The notes beneath the pieces were generated by a model. That model searched no databases, was not told the origin of the DNA, and saw only the letters and a list, made by a program, of their open reading frames with translations. From Nageia nagi (Eukaryota > Pinophyta): DNA of 64,000 nucleotides. The translations under genes were made by a program, and so were the position numbers. Positions 49,780 to 61,639 of the stretch are shown one piece after another. The DNA lies in assembly GCA_050084985.1 (NCBI GenBank), contig JBITNC010000001.1, positions 90,582,001-90,646,000 of the forward strand, in the 5' to 3' direction. Numbering within the stretch: the first letter of the stretch is position 1; each line of letters starts with the position of its first letter.

Positions 49780-50770
49780 CATATCAATGTTTGCATTTTT
49801 GTTTGCAAAAGCAAATAAATCAAAATACGAAATATGAAATAAAAGAGCATAAATATAAAATCATCCATTCATAACTTGAACCCTAAGTGTCCAATGGGTT
49901 TTGTTTACTAATCCCTAAAGGACATATTTACATCAATCCTTATTTTGTATAAGTTTATCCCATACTTTGCATAAGGAATCAAAAATGCATCATTCTCATA
50001 ACTTAAAAAAATTAAGTAATAAGCATGCACCATTTGCATAAGTTCATTTATTAACTTTGCAAAAAAATGATAAATACTTAAGTGTAAGCATACATTAATT
50101 CCATAATTTTCATAAGTTATCTTTGCATAAAGGATAAATACTTAATAAGTAAGAAGCATGCATCTTAAGGATTTTAAGTCATATGCATCATTAACTTAAA
50201 AATTTAAATCTTAAGTATGCAATATTAACTTAAAAAAAATTAAGTACTAAGCATGCATTTATTAAGTTTAACAAATAAGTATTAAGCATGCATTTAACTT
50301 AAAATTTAAGTATTAAGCATAAGCATGCATCTTTTAACTTAAAGTAAAAAATTTAGTAATAAGCATAAGCATGCATCTTAAAATAAAAAATTTAAGTACT
50401 AAGCAAAAACATGCATCATTAACTGAAAATTTTTAGTTTTAAGCATGTATCAATAACTTAAAAAATTTAAGTCCCTAAAAATTTTAAAGTAAAAGAATTT
50501 CAAAAAATTTCCCCATCCTTTACTTTAAAAAATAATCCCTAAAATAGCATACTAATTTTGACTAACCAATTATCCCCCTTATTTGCTTAAAATTATGATC
50601 CCCCTTGTATTAAGGCTAAAATACTTTCAAAGTACCAAAAATAATCTTAGTATACTAAAGTGTTAAAAATATATTCTTTCACTAACACTTTAAACACTTA
50701 TTAGAAATCTTTTAAAAAGTAGTAAAGTACTATGTTAATCAAAATTTGTTTATTTTAAGTCTTAAAAAAT
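49780..50770 (-). other. AT-rich 'aagcatgc' leader repeat region of B
   Basis: Many repeats of 'ttaagtactaagcatgcat' and close variants. Shorter versions of the same text occur at 38460-39000 (A) and 60450-60900 (C). It has no ORF. Confidence 0.6.
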
Positions 50771-50907
50771 GCCTAAAATGCAAAGCCTTTAGAAACTCCG
50801 ATAGGGAGAGGTTGACCTCCTCCCTCTATTGATGCGCTTGTGGTAGAGGAAAGCAGTTGACCCATAAGAAATCTTTGGTTGAGGTGAATCCTTAAAGGCC
50901 CCCATTA

Positions 50908-51239
50908 TTATCCAAAAGAGCTATTGGTAGTCCTCAGCAATAAATGGGATATCAAATAACCGAATGCTGGTAATGAATCGGGGTAGGAACAGACGGAGTA
51001 ATTATTAACAAGTGGAACGTCGAATTGTTTTAATTCATCCATAAGCACACTTTGGATGAAGCTAACATTCTCTATCTTACAAACCCCACTCTCTTGATGC
51101 TCAAAGACCTCCAACATGAGATTGTGAATGGCCACATTCGTAGCTTTGCATTGTACTCTTCTAGGTATAAACTCGGGTGCCTTTGCATTCAGCTTGCTCT
51201 TCTTAAGAAGATAGAGATGCCACCGTGGGCTTCTGCCAT
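50908..51239 (-). pseudogene. Host-derived fragment with a PAM2 motif in the leader of B
   Basis: Element-sense reading starts at an ATG in good context (51239, MAEAHGG). After a one-base frame change near 51218 it continues as a frame of about 95 codons containing SKLNAKAPEFIP (51198-51163). This fits the PAM2 consensus S-x-L-N-x-x-A-x-x-F-x-P at every fixed position. PAM2 motifs bind the C-terminal MLLE domain of poly(A)-binding protein; plant examples are the CID proteins. After the motif comes NVAIHNLMLEVFEHQESG and a further open stretch ending SHLLLRTTNSSFG. I do not know the parent gene. It is not shared with A, C or D and is not retrotransposon sequence I recognise. Confidence 0.55.
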
Positions 51240-51259
51240 GGCTTTCTAAATCCTAATCG

Positions 51260-51500
51260 ATTGGTCAAGGGTGCCTGGTGGTAGGCCTGGGTAGAGGAGG
51301 AGATTCAACATAAAAAAAATTCATAATTATGGCTATGTGAAGGAGGGAGGTGGTCACAGAAGGGAGGTAGCAAAAATTGCAAGGAAGTCGTGGCTATCAG
51401 CTGGCAAGGCGAAGGCGGTTGGAGGCTACAAGGTAGCAGAGAAGGGGGGTGGCCGTCAAGGCCTGACTTTGAAATTTTTTATCTGACTGTTAAACCAGCC
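51260..51500. other. GC-richer block in the leader of B
   Basis: Purine-rich 'gaaggagggaggtgg'-type text. Loosely similar blocks lie at 39300-39500 (A), 61190-61370 (C) and, more weakly, about 30950-31030 (D, complementary sense), next to the non-homologous segments. Confidence 0.45.
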
Positions 51501-52096
51501 GAGGGTTCCCTCCGCCCAAAGAGCCGTCCAAATATTTAAAAAAAATTCAAAATAAATTTTTGTTATATATTGTTCCAGAAAAAATATTGTTATTCAAACT
51601 TATAAAGTTATATATTTAGTTTGAGAAAATATATATATTTTTTGTAATATATCTAAATATATATATCTTTATATACCCTTTTTTTTTACAAAGCATAATG
51701 TAATTCAATTTAAAAAAAAAAAAACTGAATGAAGGAATAAACATATATATATTATCAAAAAAAGGTTTGTAAAAAAAATGTAAAATTAAAGTAATACAAA
51801 AAGTACTTTTAAACTTATAGTTAACAATACAAAATATTAGTATAAGTGAACAAAAATTGCTTCACAATATATTGCTCTTTAAAAATTTTGCCACATATAT
51901 AAGAGAGAATTAACATAATTCAAAATATGTTAGTAACATTAGTTAAATATGCTAAAAAAGATAAAGAAAATGAAGGAGATTGTATGAAAGAGGTTATACC
52001 TTCTCTTGAATTTAACTTACAATGAAAAGTAGGTTTAAGAATGAAGACCTCCAAGTTGAAGATGATTCTCCAAACCAAAGATGTGAAGAGGAGCCT

Positions 52097-52115
52097 CCAA
52101 GTAGCTCTGATACCA
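52097..52115 (-). other. Element B primer-binding site
   Basis: Element-sense TGGTATCAGAGCTACTTGG, a standard initiator-Met primer site, a few bases after the 5' LTR. Confidence 0.85.
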
Positions 52116-52118
52116 ATT

Positions 52119-52618
52119 TGAAGGAATTAACACTAACAATATAATTTCTAATCAACCAAGATCATATGAAAACTCAAAATCACATCAAGATAACTCAAGA
52201 AGATAATATCACAAAGTAACTCAAGATGTAAAGTGGTTCCTTCAACTAGGAGTACATCCACTAACTAGATTTTTACTTCAATCACAAATACAACTCTCTT
52301 ACAATCCTTCTAATCTCAACTCCTACACTTCTATCCTATAGCATAACTTTACTCTACAAATTGATGTGTAATCATAAAGAAGGAGCCTTTTATTTATAGG
52401 TCAAAATTCCTCTTTGGATCATCTTTTTATCCAATGTACAAAAGCATGACATGCACATCCTTTTACCCAAGGGGCATGCTCATGACATGGAGTGTAGGAT
52501 AAGTTACATTATCATATTCACTTAAATACTTAAGTATCAAATGATACCCTTAAGTATTAATGAATTTATATAGAAGATTTAATACAACCTTTACAATAAT
52601 GCATTATACATTCCAATA
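52119..52618 (-). repeat. Element B 5' LTR
   Basis: 500 bp, paired with 43875-44374. The outer end reads ttccaata instead of ttcaaca, so the terminal CA/TG has mutated. Confidence 0.9.
52390..52399 (-). promoter_or_regulatory. TATA box in the B 5' LTR
   Basis: Element-sense CTATAAATAA, at the conserved position. Confidence 0.55.
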
Positions 52619-54267
52619 AACATCTCTCACTTTAAAGTTTTTGGTTGTGATGCTTATGCCTTTTTTGTTCCTAAGAAAATGAAGAAGATGGATAAGAGAT
52701 CAAAAAAATGTATCTTTATTGGTTATGATAATCAACATAGAGGCTACAAGCTATACCAACCTTCTGCTAGAGAAATCTTTGTATCAAGGGATGTCATGTT
52801 CAATAAACTTCTTGAAGAATCTACTTCTTATGAGAACCTAGATAAGGATGATGATTCTTCTGTTGCACCTAATTAGATGGATGTCAGTGTGGATTTGTCA
52901 CCTAAGGAACAAAACTCTCCAACATAAACGATAATAAAAAGTATGACTTTTAATAAATCTTTATTTTCCAAAATCGATAGTAAGCATGAGCCCTCATCCT
53001 TTAAAGAAGCTTCAAAGCCTGAATGTTGGATGAATGCCATGAAAGTGGACTATGATGCTCTAATAAAGAATCAAACTTAATATTTCATTCCTTCTCCTAA
53101 TGAACGTAATGTGATTGGTAATAAATGGGTTTATAAGGTCAAATATAATTCAATTGAAGAAATTGATAAGTACAAAGCAAGGTTAGTAGCCAAGGGTTTT
53201 GCTCAAAAATATGGGGTTACTTATGAGGAAACTTCGCTCTAATGGCAAAGATGCTTACTATCAGGGTGATCCTTACTCTTACAATAGCTTAGAGATGGAA
53301 ATTTTTTAATTTGATGTTAAGAGTGCTTTTCTTAATCATGAATTAGATGTAAAAATCTACATGAATCAACCAGAAGGGTTTATCGTGGAAGGTAAATAAT
53401 CTTTTGTTTGCAAGTTAAATAAGTTTTTGCATGGACCTAAAAAAGCACCTAAGGCTTGGTACCATAAGATTTCAGGATTCTTTGAGGATATTAGGTTTTC
53501 TAAATGTTTCTCTGACACAAATCTTTATTTGCTCAACCAAGGATAAGACTTAATCTTGATTCTTATCTAGGTGGATGATATGTTAATTATAGGGAAAAAT
53601 ATAATCCTCATCTAAGACCACATATCCAAACTTAAGGTAACCTTTGAAATAATATAACTTGGTCTATTGCACTACTACTTTCATATGCAAGTATACCAAT
53701 ATCAATATTATACTTATCTTAGTCAATCTAAGTATATCTTAAATATCTTGCAAAAGTTTGGAATGGAGGAGTGCAACCATGCTACAATCCCAGTCTCTCC
53801 TAGATCACTATATCTCTTAGTTCTAATTCTTAATTGGTAGATGCAATAGCTTACAAGAAATTTATTGGTAGTCTTCTATATTTGACCATATCCAGGATAA
53901 ATATTGCCTTCATTGTGAATTTGATGGCTTGCTTTTTGTAAAAGCCATATGTTGAGCACCTAAATGTAGTTAAGCAAATTTTAAAGTATGTTATGGGTAC
54001 TAAGGATCTTGCTCTCAAGTATGACAAGTTGCCTTCATTTATTCTCTCAAGATTCTCAAATTTTGACTATGGGGGAGATAAAGATGATAGAAAATCAACC
54101 TCTTCTTATGTGTTTAGCATTGGTTCAAATGTTATCTCTTGAGCTTCTAAGAAGCAACCTACTATTGCTCTCTCCACCATAGGAGCTGAATATCATGCAG
54201 TGTCACTTGAAGCATAAGAAGCCATCTGGCTAAGATATATTTTGAAAGAGGTTAGGTATGAGCAAAT
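52619..54267 (+). pseudogene. Element D integrase end, reverse transcriptase and RNase H start (decayed)
   Basis: The frame resumes after B with SHFKVFGCDAYAFF and GYDNQHRGYKLYQ. It continues through NKWVYKVKYNS, ARLVAKGFAQKYG, IYMNQPEGFI and a degenerate GLKQAP. The catalytic site reads LI-stop-VDDMLIIG (TAG replaces the Tyr of YVDD, near 53570). Then come YGGDKDDRKSTSSYVFSIG and LSTIGAEYHA, where the RNase H Glu is replaced by Gly. The text stops at VRYEQ, where C inserted. Confidence 0.88.
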
Positions 54268-54744
54268 TGAAGGAATTAGACCTACTCTAATTCTCAAGGT
54301 CCAAGACTAGGAAACTCAATCATTCAACATAACACCATTCACATAAGATAACACAAATATAATGTGGTTCCTCCCTCCTTGGGAGTACATCCACAACTAG
54401 TTCTCTATTCTTAATCTATACACCTCTTACTACAATTCTCTTCCTCTCCTACACAAACTAGTAGAGTAATCTTACTCCAAAACTTAATTGTGTTACAAGA
54501 GGAGAGGCTCTCTATTTATAGCTTGAGAGTACCTCCCTAACCTCCCTTTAACCCAAGGGTAAGGTTAAGGTTACAATAAATGTATGACCTAACTTTAACC
54601 TACCAACTAACCCCATGGTAAGGTCAAAGTCTACATTAATAAAGAATTCAATTAATCCCTTAAGGTATCTACATATCCTTTAAGTGATTAATTGAATTTA
54701 CAAGGAGTTTAGATATTCATAATATTTCATTACAAATTCTAACA
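54268..54744 (-). repeat. Element C 3' LTR
   Basis: Plus-strand text runs from tgaaggaattag to ttctaaca. Compared with A's LTR, it lacks the 'gcaacatctacaagctacta' segment. Confidence 0.9.
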
Positions 54745-54753
54745 CTCCCTCTT
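54745..54753 (-). other. Element C polypurine tract
   Basis: Element-sense AAGAGGGAG, one base different from the tract in A and B. Confidence 0.8.
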
Positions 54754-55225
54754 AATGCAATATTGGGATAGAGCGTAGAAGAGAGAAGAGAGAGAGTAAG
54801 AGAGAGTTCTCCTCCATAGAGATACAAGTGGAGATGAGAACATTTACATATTTGAGAATCTTTTTGAGAACTAGTTTGAGACTCACTACATTACCATTTG
54901 ACAAAATTGTTTACAATACAATCATTAACCACAACTGGTTTCACTATACATAGTAGTCGATCAACTTTAAGCTGACATGTGAGTCTCCATGAGCTTGCTT
55001 ACACAAGGTGAGTAACCTGCATTTCTGAAGAAGATCTTGCATGCTACAAGCAACTCATGAACAAAATCAGTTAGATGCATCATATATTCAAATAAGAGAA
55101 TCAAATAATGCCATCTTATAAATAACTGATCAATGGTGCACTATAAGTCATCACGGAGATGCCAAGCCATCACTCATAGTCACCTGTTGTATATAGACAT
55201 GTGTTGATTATTAATAGAGCATAAA

Positions 55226-55735
55226 AATTGTACCATGAGTTTCTCATGCAGAGAAAACTCACCACAGAGGTATAGAATGTACAATAAGTTCCTCACACAG
55301 AGCGAACTTACCACGGAGGTATATTAATTATATGCTCAAAAAATTGTACAATAAGTTTGTCATGCAGAGCAAACTTACTACGGAGGTGTAAAATGTACAA
55401 CAAGTTTGTCACACAGAGCAAACTTACCATGGAGGTGTAAAATGTACAACAAGTTTGTCACGTAGAGCAAACTTACCACGGAGGTATAAAAATGTACAAC
55501 AAGTTTGTCACGTAGAGCAAACTTACCAAGAAGGTATAAAAATGTACAAAAAGTTTGTCACGTAGAGCAAACTTACCACAGAGGTATAAAATGTACAACA
55601 AGTTTGTCACGTAGAGCAAACTTACCACGGAGGTATAAAAATGTACAAGTTTGTCACACAGAGCAAACTTACCACGGAGGTATAAAAATGTACAACAAGT
55701 TTATCACGCAAAGAAAAATTACCATGGAGGTATAT
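55226..55735. repeat. 49-bp minisatellite in the 3' UTR of C, ten units
   Basis: The monomer is the same as in A (tgtacaacaagtttgtcacg, then tagagcaaacttacca, then ggaggtataaaa). C has ten units against nine in A, and its units favour 'cacgtagag' where A has 'catgcagag'. Confidence 0.9.
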
Positions 55736-55808
55736 CATAATCAACACATGCTATATAACAACAACAAAAGAGCCTCTTAGAGGTGAAGTTGTCATCACTA
55801 ACAAAAGT

Positions 55809-57320
55809 TCAAACTTCACTCCCCCTTGAGGGCAACTTCACCAACCCGAGAGAATCCCTAAGCTTTCTGAACTGAGCTTTAGGAAGGGGCTTGGTGAATA
55901 AATCAGCAGAGTTTTCAGTAGATGGACAATACTCCAAGTGTATGATGTCATCTAGAACCTTCTCCCTGATAAAATGGGCTTGGATTTCCACATGTTTGGT
56001 TCTCTGATGGAACACATGATTCTTAGCCAAAGAGATAGCCGATTGATTATCTGAAGAAATAAGAGATGGGCTATTTTGCTTATACCCAATTTCGTTCAGA
56101 AGATGCCTCAGCCAAATAGCTTCTTGGGCGGTAATAGACATGGCTTGATATTCGACTTTGATGGTAGAAAGAGTCACAGTAGGTTGCTTCTTGGAAGCCT
56201 AAGAGATAGCACCTGAACCAATGCTGAACACATATGCAGAGGTTGATTTTCTATCATCTCTATCTCCCCCATAATCAGAATCTGAGAACCCAGAGAGAAC
56301 AATCGAGGGCACTTTGGAATACTTAAGAGCAAGATCCTTTGTCCCTACCACATACCTCAAGATTTGCTTAACAACATTGAGGTGTTCAACATATGGTTTT
56401 TGCATGAATCGTGCCATCAGATTCACTGCAAAGGCAATATCAGGTCGAGAGATAGTCAGATATAGAAGACTACCCATCAATTGCCTATAAGTTGTAGCAT
56501 CAGCCAACTGAGAATCTGAGCTCAGAGATACAACAATTCTAGGAGAAATAGGTATTGCAGCATATCTACACTCCTCCATTCGAAACTTTTGCAAGATGTC
56601 TGATATATACTTAGATTGACTAAGATAAGTACAATCATTGTGTTGGTATACTTACATCCCAAGATAGTAATGCAATAGACCTAGATCAATCATTTCAAAT
56701 GTTGCCTTCAGTTTGGATATGCACTCTTAGATGATTTCAATATTATTGCCAGTTATAAGAAGATCATCCACATAAAGGAGAATTAAGACCATGTCTTTTC
56801 CTTGATTGAGTACATAGAGATCTGAGTCAGAGAAGCAATTGGAAAAACCAATATCTGCAAAGAATCTTGAAATTTTCTTGTACCATGCTCTAGGTGTTTG
56901 CTTAAGTCCATACAAAGACTTCTTTAGCTTACACACAAGAGACTCTTTACCTTCTGGAATAAATCCTTCTGGTTGATTCATGTAGATTTCTACATCCAAG
57001 TCACCATTGAGAAATGCACTCTTGACATCAAGTTGGAAAACTTTTCATCCTTGAGCTGCAGAAAGAGCAAGGATTATCCTGATAGTAGGCATCTTGGCCA
57101 TAGGAGTAAAGGTTTCCTCATAATCAATACCATATTTCTAAGCAAATCCTTTGGCCACTAACCTTGCTTTGTATTTTTCAATTTCTCCATCAGAATTGTA
57201 CTTGACCTTGTATATCCATTTATTTCTAATCACATTTTTCTCATGGGGATAAGGAACTAAATCCCAAGTTTCATTTTTCATGAGCGCCTCATACTCAACT
57301 TTCATAGCTTCCATCCAACA
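55809..57320 (-). pseudogene. Element C reverse transcriptase and RNase H
   Basis: Open pieces at 56727-56999 (MDVEIYMNQPEGFIPEG, SLYGLKQTPRAWYKK, LLYVDDLLITGN), 56199-56594 (RMEECRYAAIPISPR, DSDYGGDRDDRKSTSAYVF) and 55809-56177 (EAIWLRHLLNEIG, HQRTKHVEIQAHFIREK, ending KLPSRGSEV). The YVDD site is intact. Single-base stops separate the pieces. Confidence 0.9.
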
Positions 57321-57323
57321 CTC

Positions 57324-58844
57324 TTACTTGGAAGCTTCTTTGAAGGTTGATGGCTCATTCGTATTATCAATTTTGGCAAATAAAGATTTATTCAAGGTCA
57401 TACTTCTTGTAATTCTCTGAGCTGGAGAATTTTGCTCTTGTGGTGACTTCCCTACATGATCATCCAACCAATTAGGTGCACGTGAAGAATCATCTGAATC
57501 AGACACCTCAGCATGAGAGGTCGTATCCTCAAGAAGTTCATTGAACTTGACATCCCTAGAAACAAAGACTATTTTATAGGATGAGGAGTAGAGCCTGTAA
57601 CCTCTATGCTGATTATCATACCCCGCAAAGATGCATTTTTTTGATCTTTTATCCAACTTCTTTCTTTTCTTTGAGGTAATGAAGGCAAATGCATCACAAC
57701 CGAAGACCCTAAAGTGTGAGATGTTAGGTTTCTTTCTTGTCCATGCTTCATACAGAGTTTTACCTTCAACTGCTTTAGTAGGACACCTATTTAGGGTGTG
57801 AATAGCAGTGTGAATAGCTTCACCCCATAAGAAATTAGGAAGGTTACCCAACATGCACCTTACCATTTCCATAATGGTTCGATTCTTCCTTTCAACTACT
57901 CCATTTTATTGAGGAGTGTAAGGGATTGTGAATTGCCACTTGATCCCATGTTTAACACAATAGTCATTAAACTCATTGCTATTATACTCACCCCCATTAT
58001 CAGATCTTAGCATCTTGATCTTAAAATCAGTTTGATTTTCAACAAGAGCCTTGAAGTCTTTAAACCTGTCAAAAGTTTGATCCTTGTGCTCAAGTAGATA
58101 ACCAAATGTCATCTTACTGAAGTCATTAATAAATGTCAGAACATAAGAAGCTCCCCCTAGAGACTTAGTCTGAAACAGACCCATCAAATCTGAATGCACA
58201 AGATGAAGAGGACGAGTAGCCCGAGTTGCCTTATCTTTTTCAAACTTTTGCCTATTCATCTTTCCTAGAATGCACCTTTCGCAGAGACCAATTATGGGTG
58301 TAATATTAGGTAAACCTTCCACAAGTTCTTGATTTTTCATATCTTGAATACTCTTGTGGTTAAGGTGCCCTAATCGTTGATGCCAAAGATTACCCTTTGA
58401 ACAAACATTTGCAGCAAGACATAGCTTTAAAGGAATTTGATCTATAATATAAAGGTCATCCTTTACTGATCCTTTCATCAAGGTGGCAAGTCCTTTCTTA
58501 ACACACCAAGAGTGTGAGGTAAACTCAAATGAGTATCCTTTCCTTGTAATCTGAATTACAGAGATAAGATTCATCCTTAGTTTAGGCACATAAAAGACAT
58601 TATCAAGAACCTTTCCATGAATCTTCACACTCCCTATTCCTTGAACATCAAGGACTGTATTATCACCTATCACAACTGCATCCTTCTTGTACTTATGAAA
58701 GTTTTCAAACTTATCCTTTTCATAACACATGTGATTAGTGCATCCTGAATCAATAATCCAATCATTTGAAACAATTTGAGTCATTGAGTAGTAGGCAACA
58801 GTTGCAGCATGCTTGTTCTTCTTTTTATTATTAAAATTTCTCAC
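57324..58844 (-). pseudogene. Element C protease, GAG-pre-integrase and integrase
   Basis: A 312-codon open frame (57906-58844) contains DWIIDSGCTNHMCYEKDKF (protease DSG intact), RMNLISVIQITRKGYSFE, the HHCC block (HQRLGHLNHKSI, LCERCILGK), LTFINDFSKMTFGY (first catalytic Asp still possible) and LRSDNGGEYNS. After a stop, the rest (57324-57872) has MVRCMLGNLPNFLWGEA, FRVFGCDAFAF and GYDNQHRGYRLYS. It is the best-preserved of the four integrases. Confidence 0.9.
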
Positions 58845-58846
58845 AT

Positions 58847-59721
58847 TTACATTTCCCTTGCCTTTTTGAGCAAATTTCTTTTTATGATAATCATACTCTT
58901 TGTGCCCAAAGATGCCACAAAAGTTACAATTTCCATCAAATTTTTCTGAGGTGTTGGATTGCTTGATCCAGCTTTGTCATTCCTTTGCTTGAAGTTACCA
59001 TTATTGTTGCCCTTTTGCTCATACTTCCTGAAGGTAGATGAGGATTTGTTATCTTTGAATTTATAATGTTTGAATTTCTTCTTGAAAGGAGTTTTGGTTG
59101 CTCCTAGAGCAATGCTATTGTCCTTTGGAGAAAAGTTCAACATTTTCTTGTTCAAAGTTTCCTCATGCTTCAGAAGGAGTCTAGAAAAGTTATCAAGAGA
59201 GATGACATCTTCTTCATCATCGAGCCTAGTTTTCATAACCGTGACAAAGTTACTGAACTTTGTAGAAAGGCTTTGAAGAATGATGAAGACCATAAACTCA
59301 TCATTGATCCAGTTGCACCCACAACCAACCAGTTGTGTCTTGAGGTCAATGATTTTATTCAAGTAGATAGAAGCACTTTCATCTTCACCTTGACAATATT
59401 GCAACAACTTTTGTAGAATAGTGAACCTTCTTGAAAATTTTGACCCAAGGTAAATTTTCTTCAGCCTATCCCAAGCTTCTTTTACTGATGTTGAAGAAGA
59501 GATCATGAGAAGTACGTCATCTGAAACTGCACGATAAATCATTGAAGTTGCTAACTCATTCTTTGAGTTGTAGATTTCAAGAGCCTTCTCATTTGTAGGA
59601 GCGACCATGTCTTCATTAACTGTTTACCATAGCTTCCTTGCTTGTAACTCATCTTTCAAGGTTCCCATATACCGATGTTGGAACCGTCGAGTATATGCTT
59701 AGGTATGAAGGTTTCAACCAT
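58847..59721 (-). pseudogene. Element C gag
   Basis: The original ATG is at 59721 (MVETFIPKHILDGSN). A 4-base loss near 59660 and a TAA follow. From 59608 to 58847 the frame is open: SSTSVKEAWDRLKKIYLG, LVGCGCNWINDEF, a basic tail, and a zinc knuckle just after a frame change near 58950 (CNFCGIFGHKEYDY, fourth ligand Tyr as in A). Confidence 0.85.
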
Positions 59722-59849
59722 TGCTATACAAAAGTAAATATGCAATAAGAATGAAAATTTTTATAATTTACCATCTATACAAATAAAACATCGATAAGTA
59801 AACATGTCCCATATGTGCAAACTTATAAACCAAGATCCGTAGAAGGATA

Positions 59850-60285
59850 AAGTTGAGGTTGTTTTCTTGTATAGAATTAGGCCTTCACCTGGATGCCTGC
59901 AGAGTGGAACGTAGGTACTACCAATCCTCAACCAGTTCACCTTGGTCAGTAATATACTCTCACAAGGAGAAGTACCAACTATTTTCTAAGGATCCAACGT
60001 ATCTTGGACCGACCATTTTAATTATCTTTTTAAGGTTTTCAATTTTCCTCCTAGGTTATCAGGATAATCCCTGAATGGACGTGCAGACATGTGGTATCAC
60101 TACACACATGCCTGTCCACCTAATAGAGTTATGTCCAATCCAACAGAGGTCTTAGGGGTAATTAAGATGAACTTACCACCACTTGGGTCTTCGAACTAAA
60201 AAGGCTCCAGTCTGCTCTGTCCTCACCTCGTGGCTCCCCAAATAAGTCATGTTGTGGAAAAGTACATGCGGATGTGTTCATTTTA
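59850..60285 (-). other. Conserved leader block of C
   Basis: Nearly the same text as 37830-38295 of A, including the element-sense GGTG|GTAAGT. Confidence 0.7.
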
Positions 60286-61375
60286 GGGGTTACTTTCAAT
60301 ATTTTGCGTTTTGCAAGTATAAAGCAATTATGCAAAAATATAAAGTAAAGTAAAAATACATCATCCACACGAACTTGAAACCTTAAGAGTCCAATGGGTT
60401 TTGTACTAACCCCTAAAGGACTTTTTACATTTTGCATACTTTGCTCAAGTTCATAAATTCATTCAATCATTTTAATGAATTTAAAAGAGGGGTAAGTCCT
60501 ACTTAGCATTAATCCATAACTTAAACATGCATTATTCCATGACTTAAAATTAAGTAATAAACATGCATCATGCATTATTTAACTTAAAATTTTAAGTACT
60601 AAGCATGCTTTATTCCTAACAAGGTTAAGAGGCATGCATTACAAATTTAGCATGCAAGATCTAGATAAAGTTAAGTAAAAATTATACAAATTCCCCCCTT
60701 TTCACTTAAGGTTTTATCCCTAAAAACTTGTATGCTAAAAATTGTCTTTAAAGTATGCATTTTAAGTAAAAAATTCCCTTGTTTACTTAAAAAATTGCAT
60801 GTGCACCTTAAAAATGCAATTTTGAATATAAAAATATTCTAAGCATTTTTTAAAAAAGTAAGCTAAGTTTAACTTAAAATATTTTTGACCTTATTGTAGA
60901 AATAAGTTAAAAATATTCACTACTTACCAAGTCTCTAAGAATTAAATGGAAAAAGAAGGAGACCCATACCCCTACTTCATGCATATTTAATGCTTCTTTT
61001 ACCTCAAGCACTCCAAGTCAAAAAAAGTAAATGCATATAGGTAAAGTAGTGATGGCTACCCTTCTCTTACCAAGAAGGAGTATACGTTGCTTCTTTGGGA
61101 GTAATTAAACAAGGACTTTAAAAATCAACCCCTCCTTAGTTGGTAAAAAAAATTAAATGCTCAACAACTATGTGTGGAAAAAAAATGGAAAAAAGACCAC
61201 GGGAGTAGAAGGGAGGTGAAGGTGGCCTGGCGTAGGAAGGTTAAGTCGCGTGGGGTGGCCAGACAGCTGTTGACCAAGAGCATCCCAACTACGAAGATAT
61301 GAGCGAGGGAGGAGGGAGGAGGCACAGTCGATGAGGAAAACATGAACCCGACGAACACGCAACCTTCTACGTTGG

Positions 61376-61614
61376 CTCACTAAGAATAAGCACTCCTTTC
61401 TTTGAGTTCTGGCAAGCTACAAATTCATAGCTCACAAGATTCATCCCATCTCGCAAAGATGTTATAAGAGTGACATCTGTTATTGCATATAAGGCACAAA
61501 GTGCATGAAAATCTAGAGATCAATCCAAATGATGGATCAAAATAGTTATCAAAGTTCCAAACCGTCCATTTATTCACCCCACAATCTCATGAACTTGACT
61601 TGTAAGCTTCTGAT
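61376..61614 (-). pseudogene. TPS1-like fragment: Captured exon of class I trehalose-6-phosphate synthase (TPS1-like)
   Basis: Element-sense reading gives a 79-codon frame that follows the glycosyltransferase-20 domain of plant class I trehalose-6-phosphate synthases. It reads KLTSQVHEIVG, then INGRFGTL, IHHLD, SLDFHALCALYAITDV, SLRDGMNLVSYEFVACQ and KKGVLILSE. SLRDGMNLVSYEF belongs to the part that binds UDP-glucose; the class II proteins differ here. Two in-frame TGA codons (61574-61576, 61520-61522) stand where family members have Arg, consistent with CGA to TGA. The fragment starts right after an acceptor-like gattacag in a phase that suits Tyr-Gln-Lys, so it probably carries intron edge and came from genomic DNA or unspliced RNA. 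Similarity ends abruptly after LSE. It cannot encode an enzyme. Confidence 0.88.
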
Positions 61615-61639
61615 CTGTAATCCATAGAAGGGCACTTGT

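Larger units (their letters stand above)
43875..52618 (-). mobile_element. Element B: older Ty1/copia retrotransposon (8.7 kb)
   Basis: 500-bp LTRs on both sides differ at roughly 35-40 positions. The target duplication is agcat (43870-43874) against aacat (52619-52623), with one mismatch. The element is minus-strand and complete in layout. All ORFs are fragmented and more decayed than in A or C. It sits inside the integrase gene of D. Confidence 0.9.

Noticed and set aside
55505-55780. Second repetitive frame of 91 codons
   Set aside because: The same minisatellite in element C; not a protein gene.
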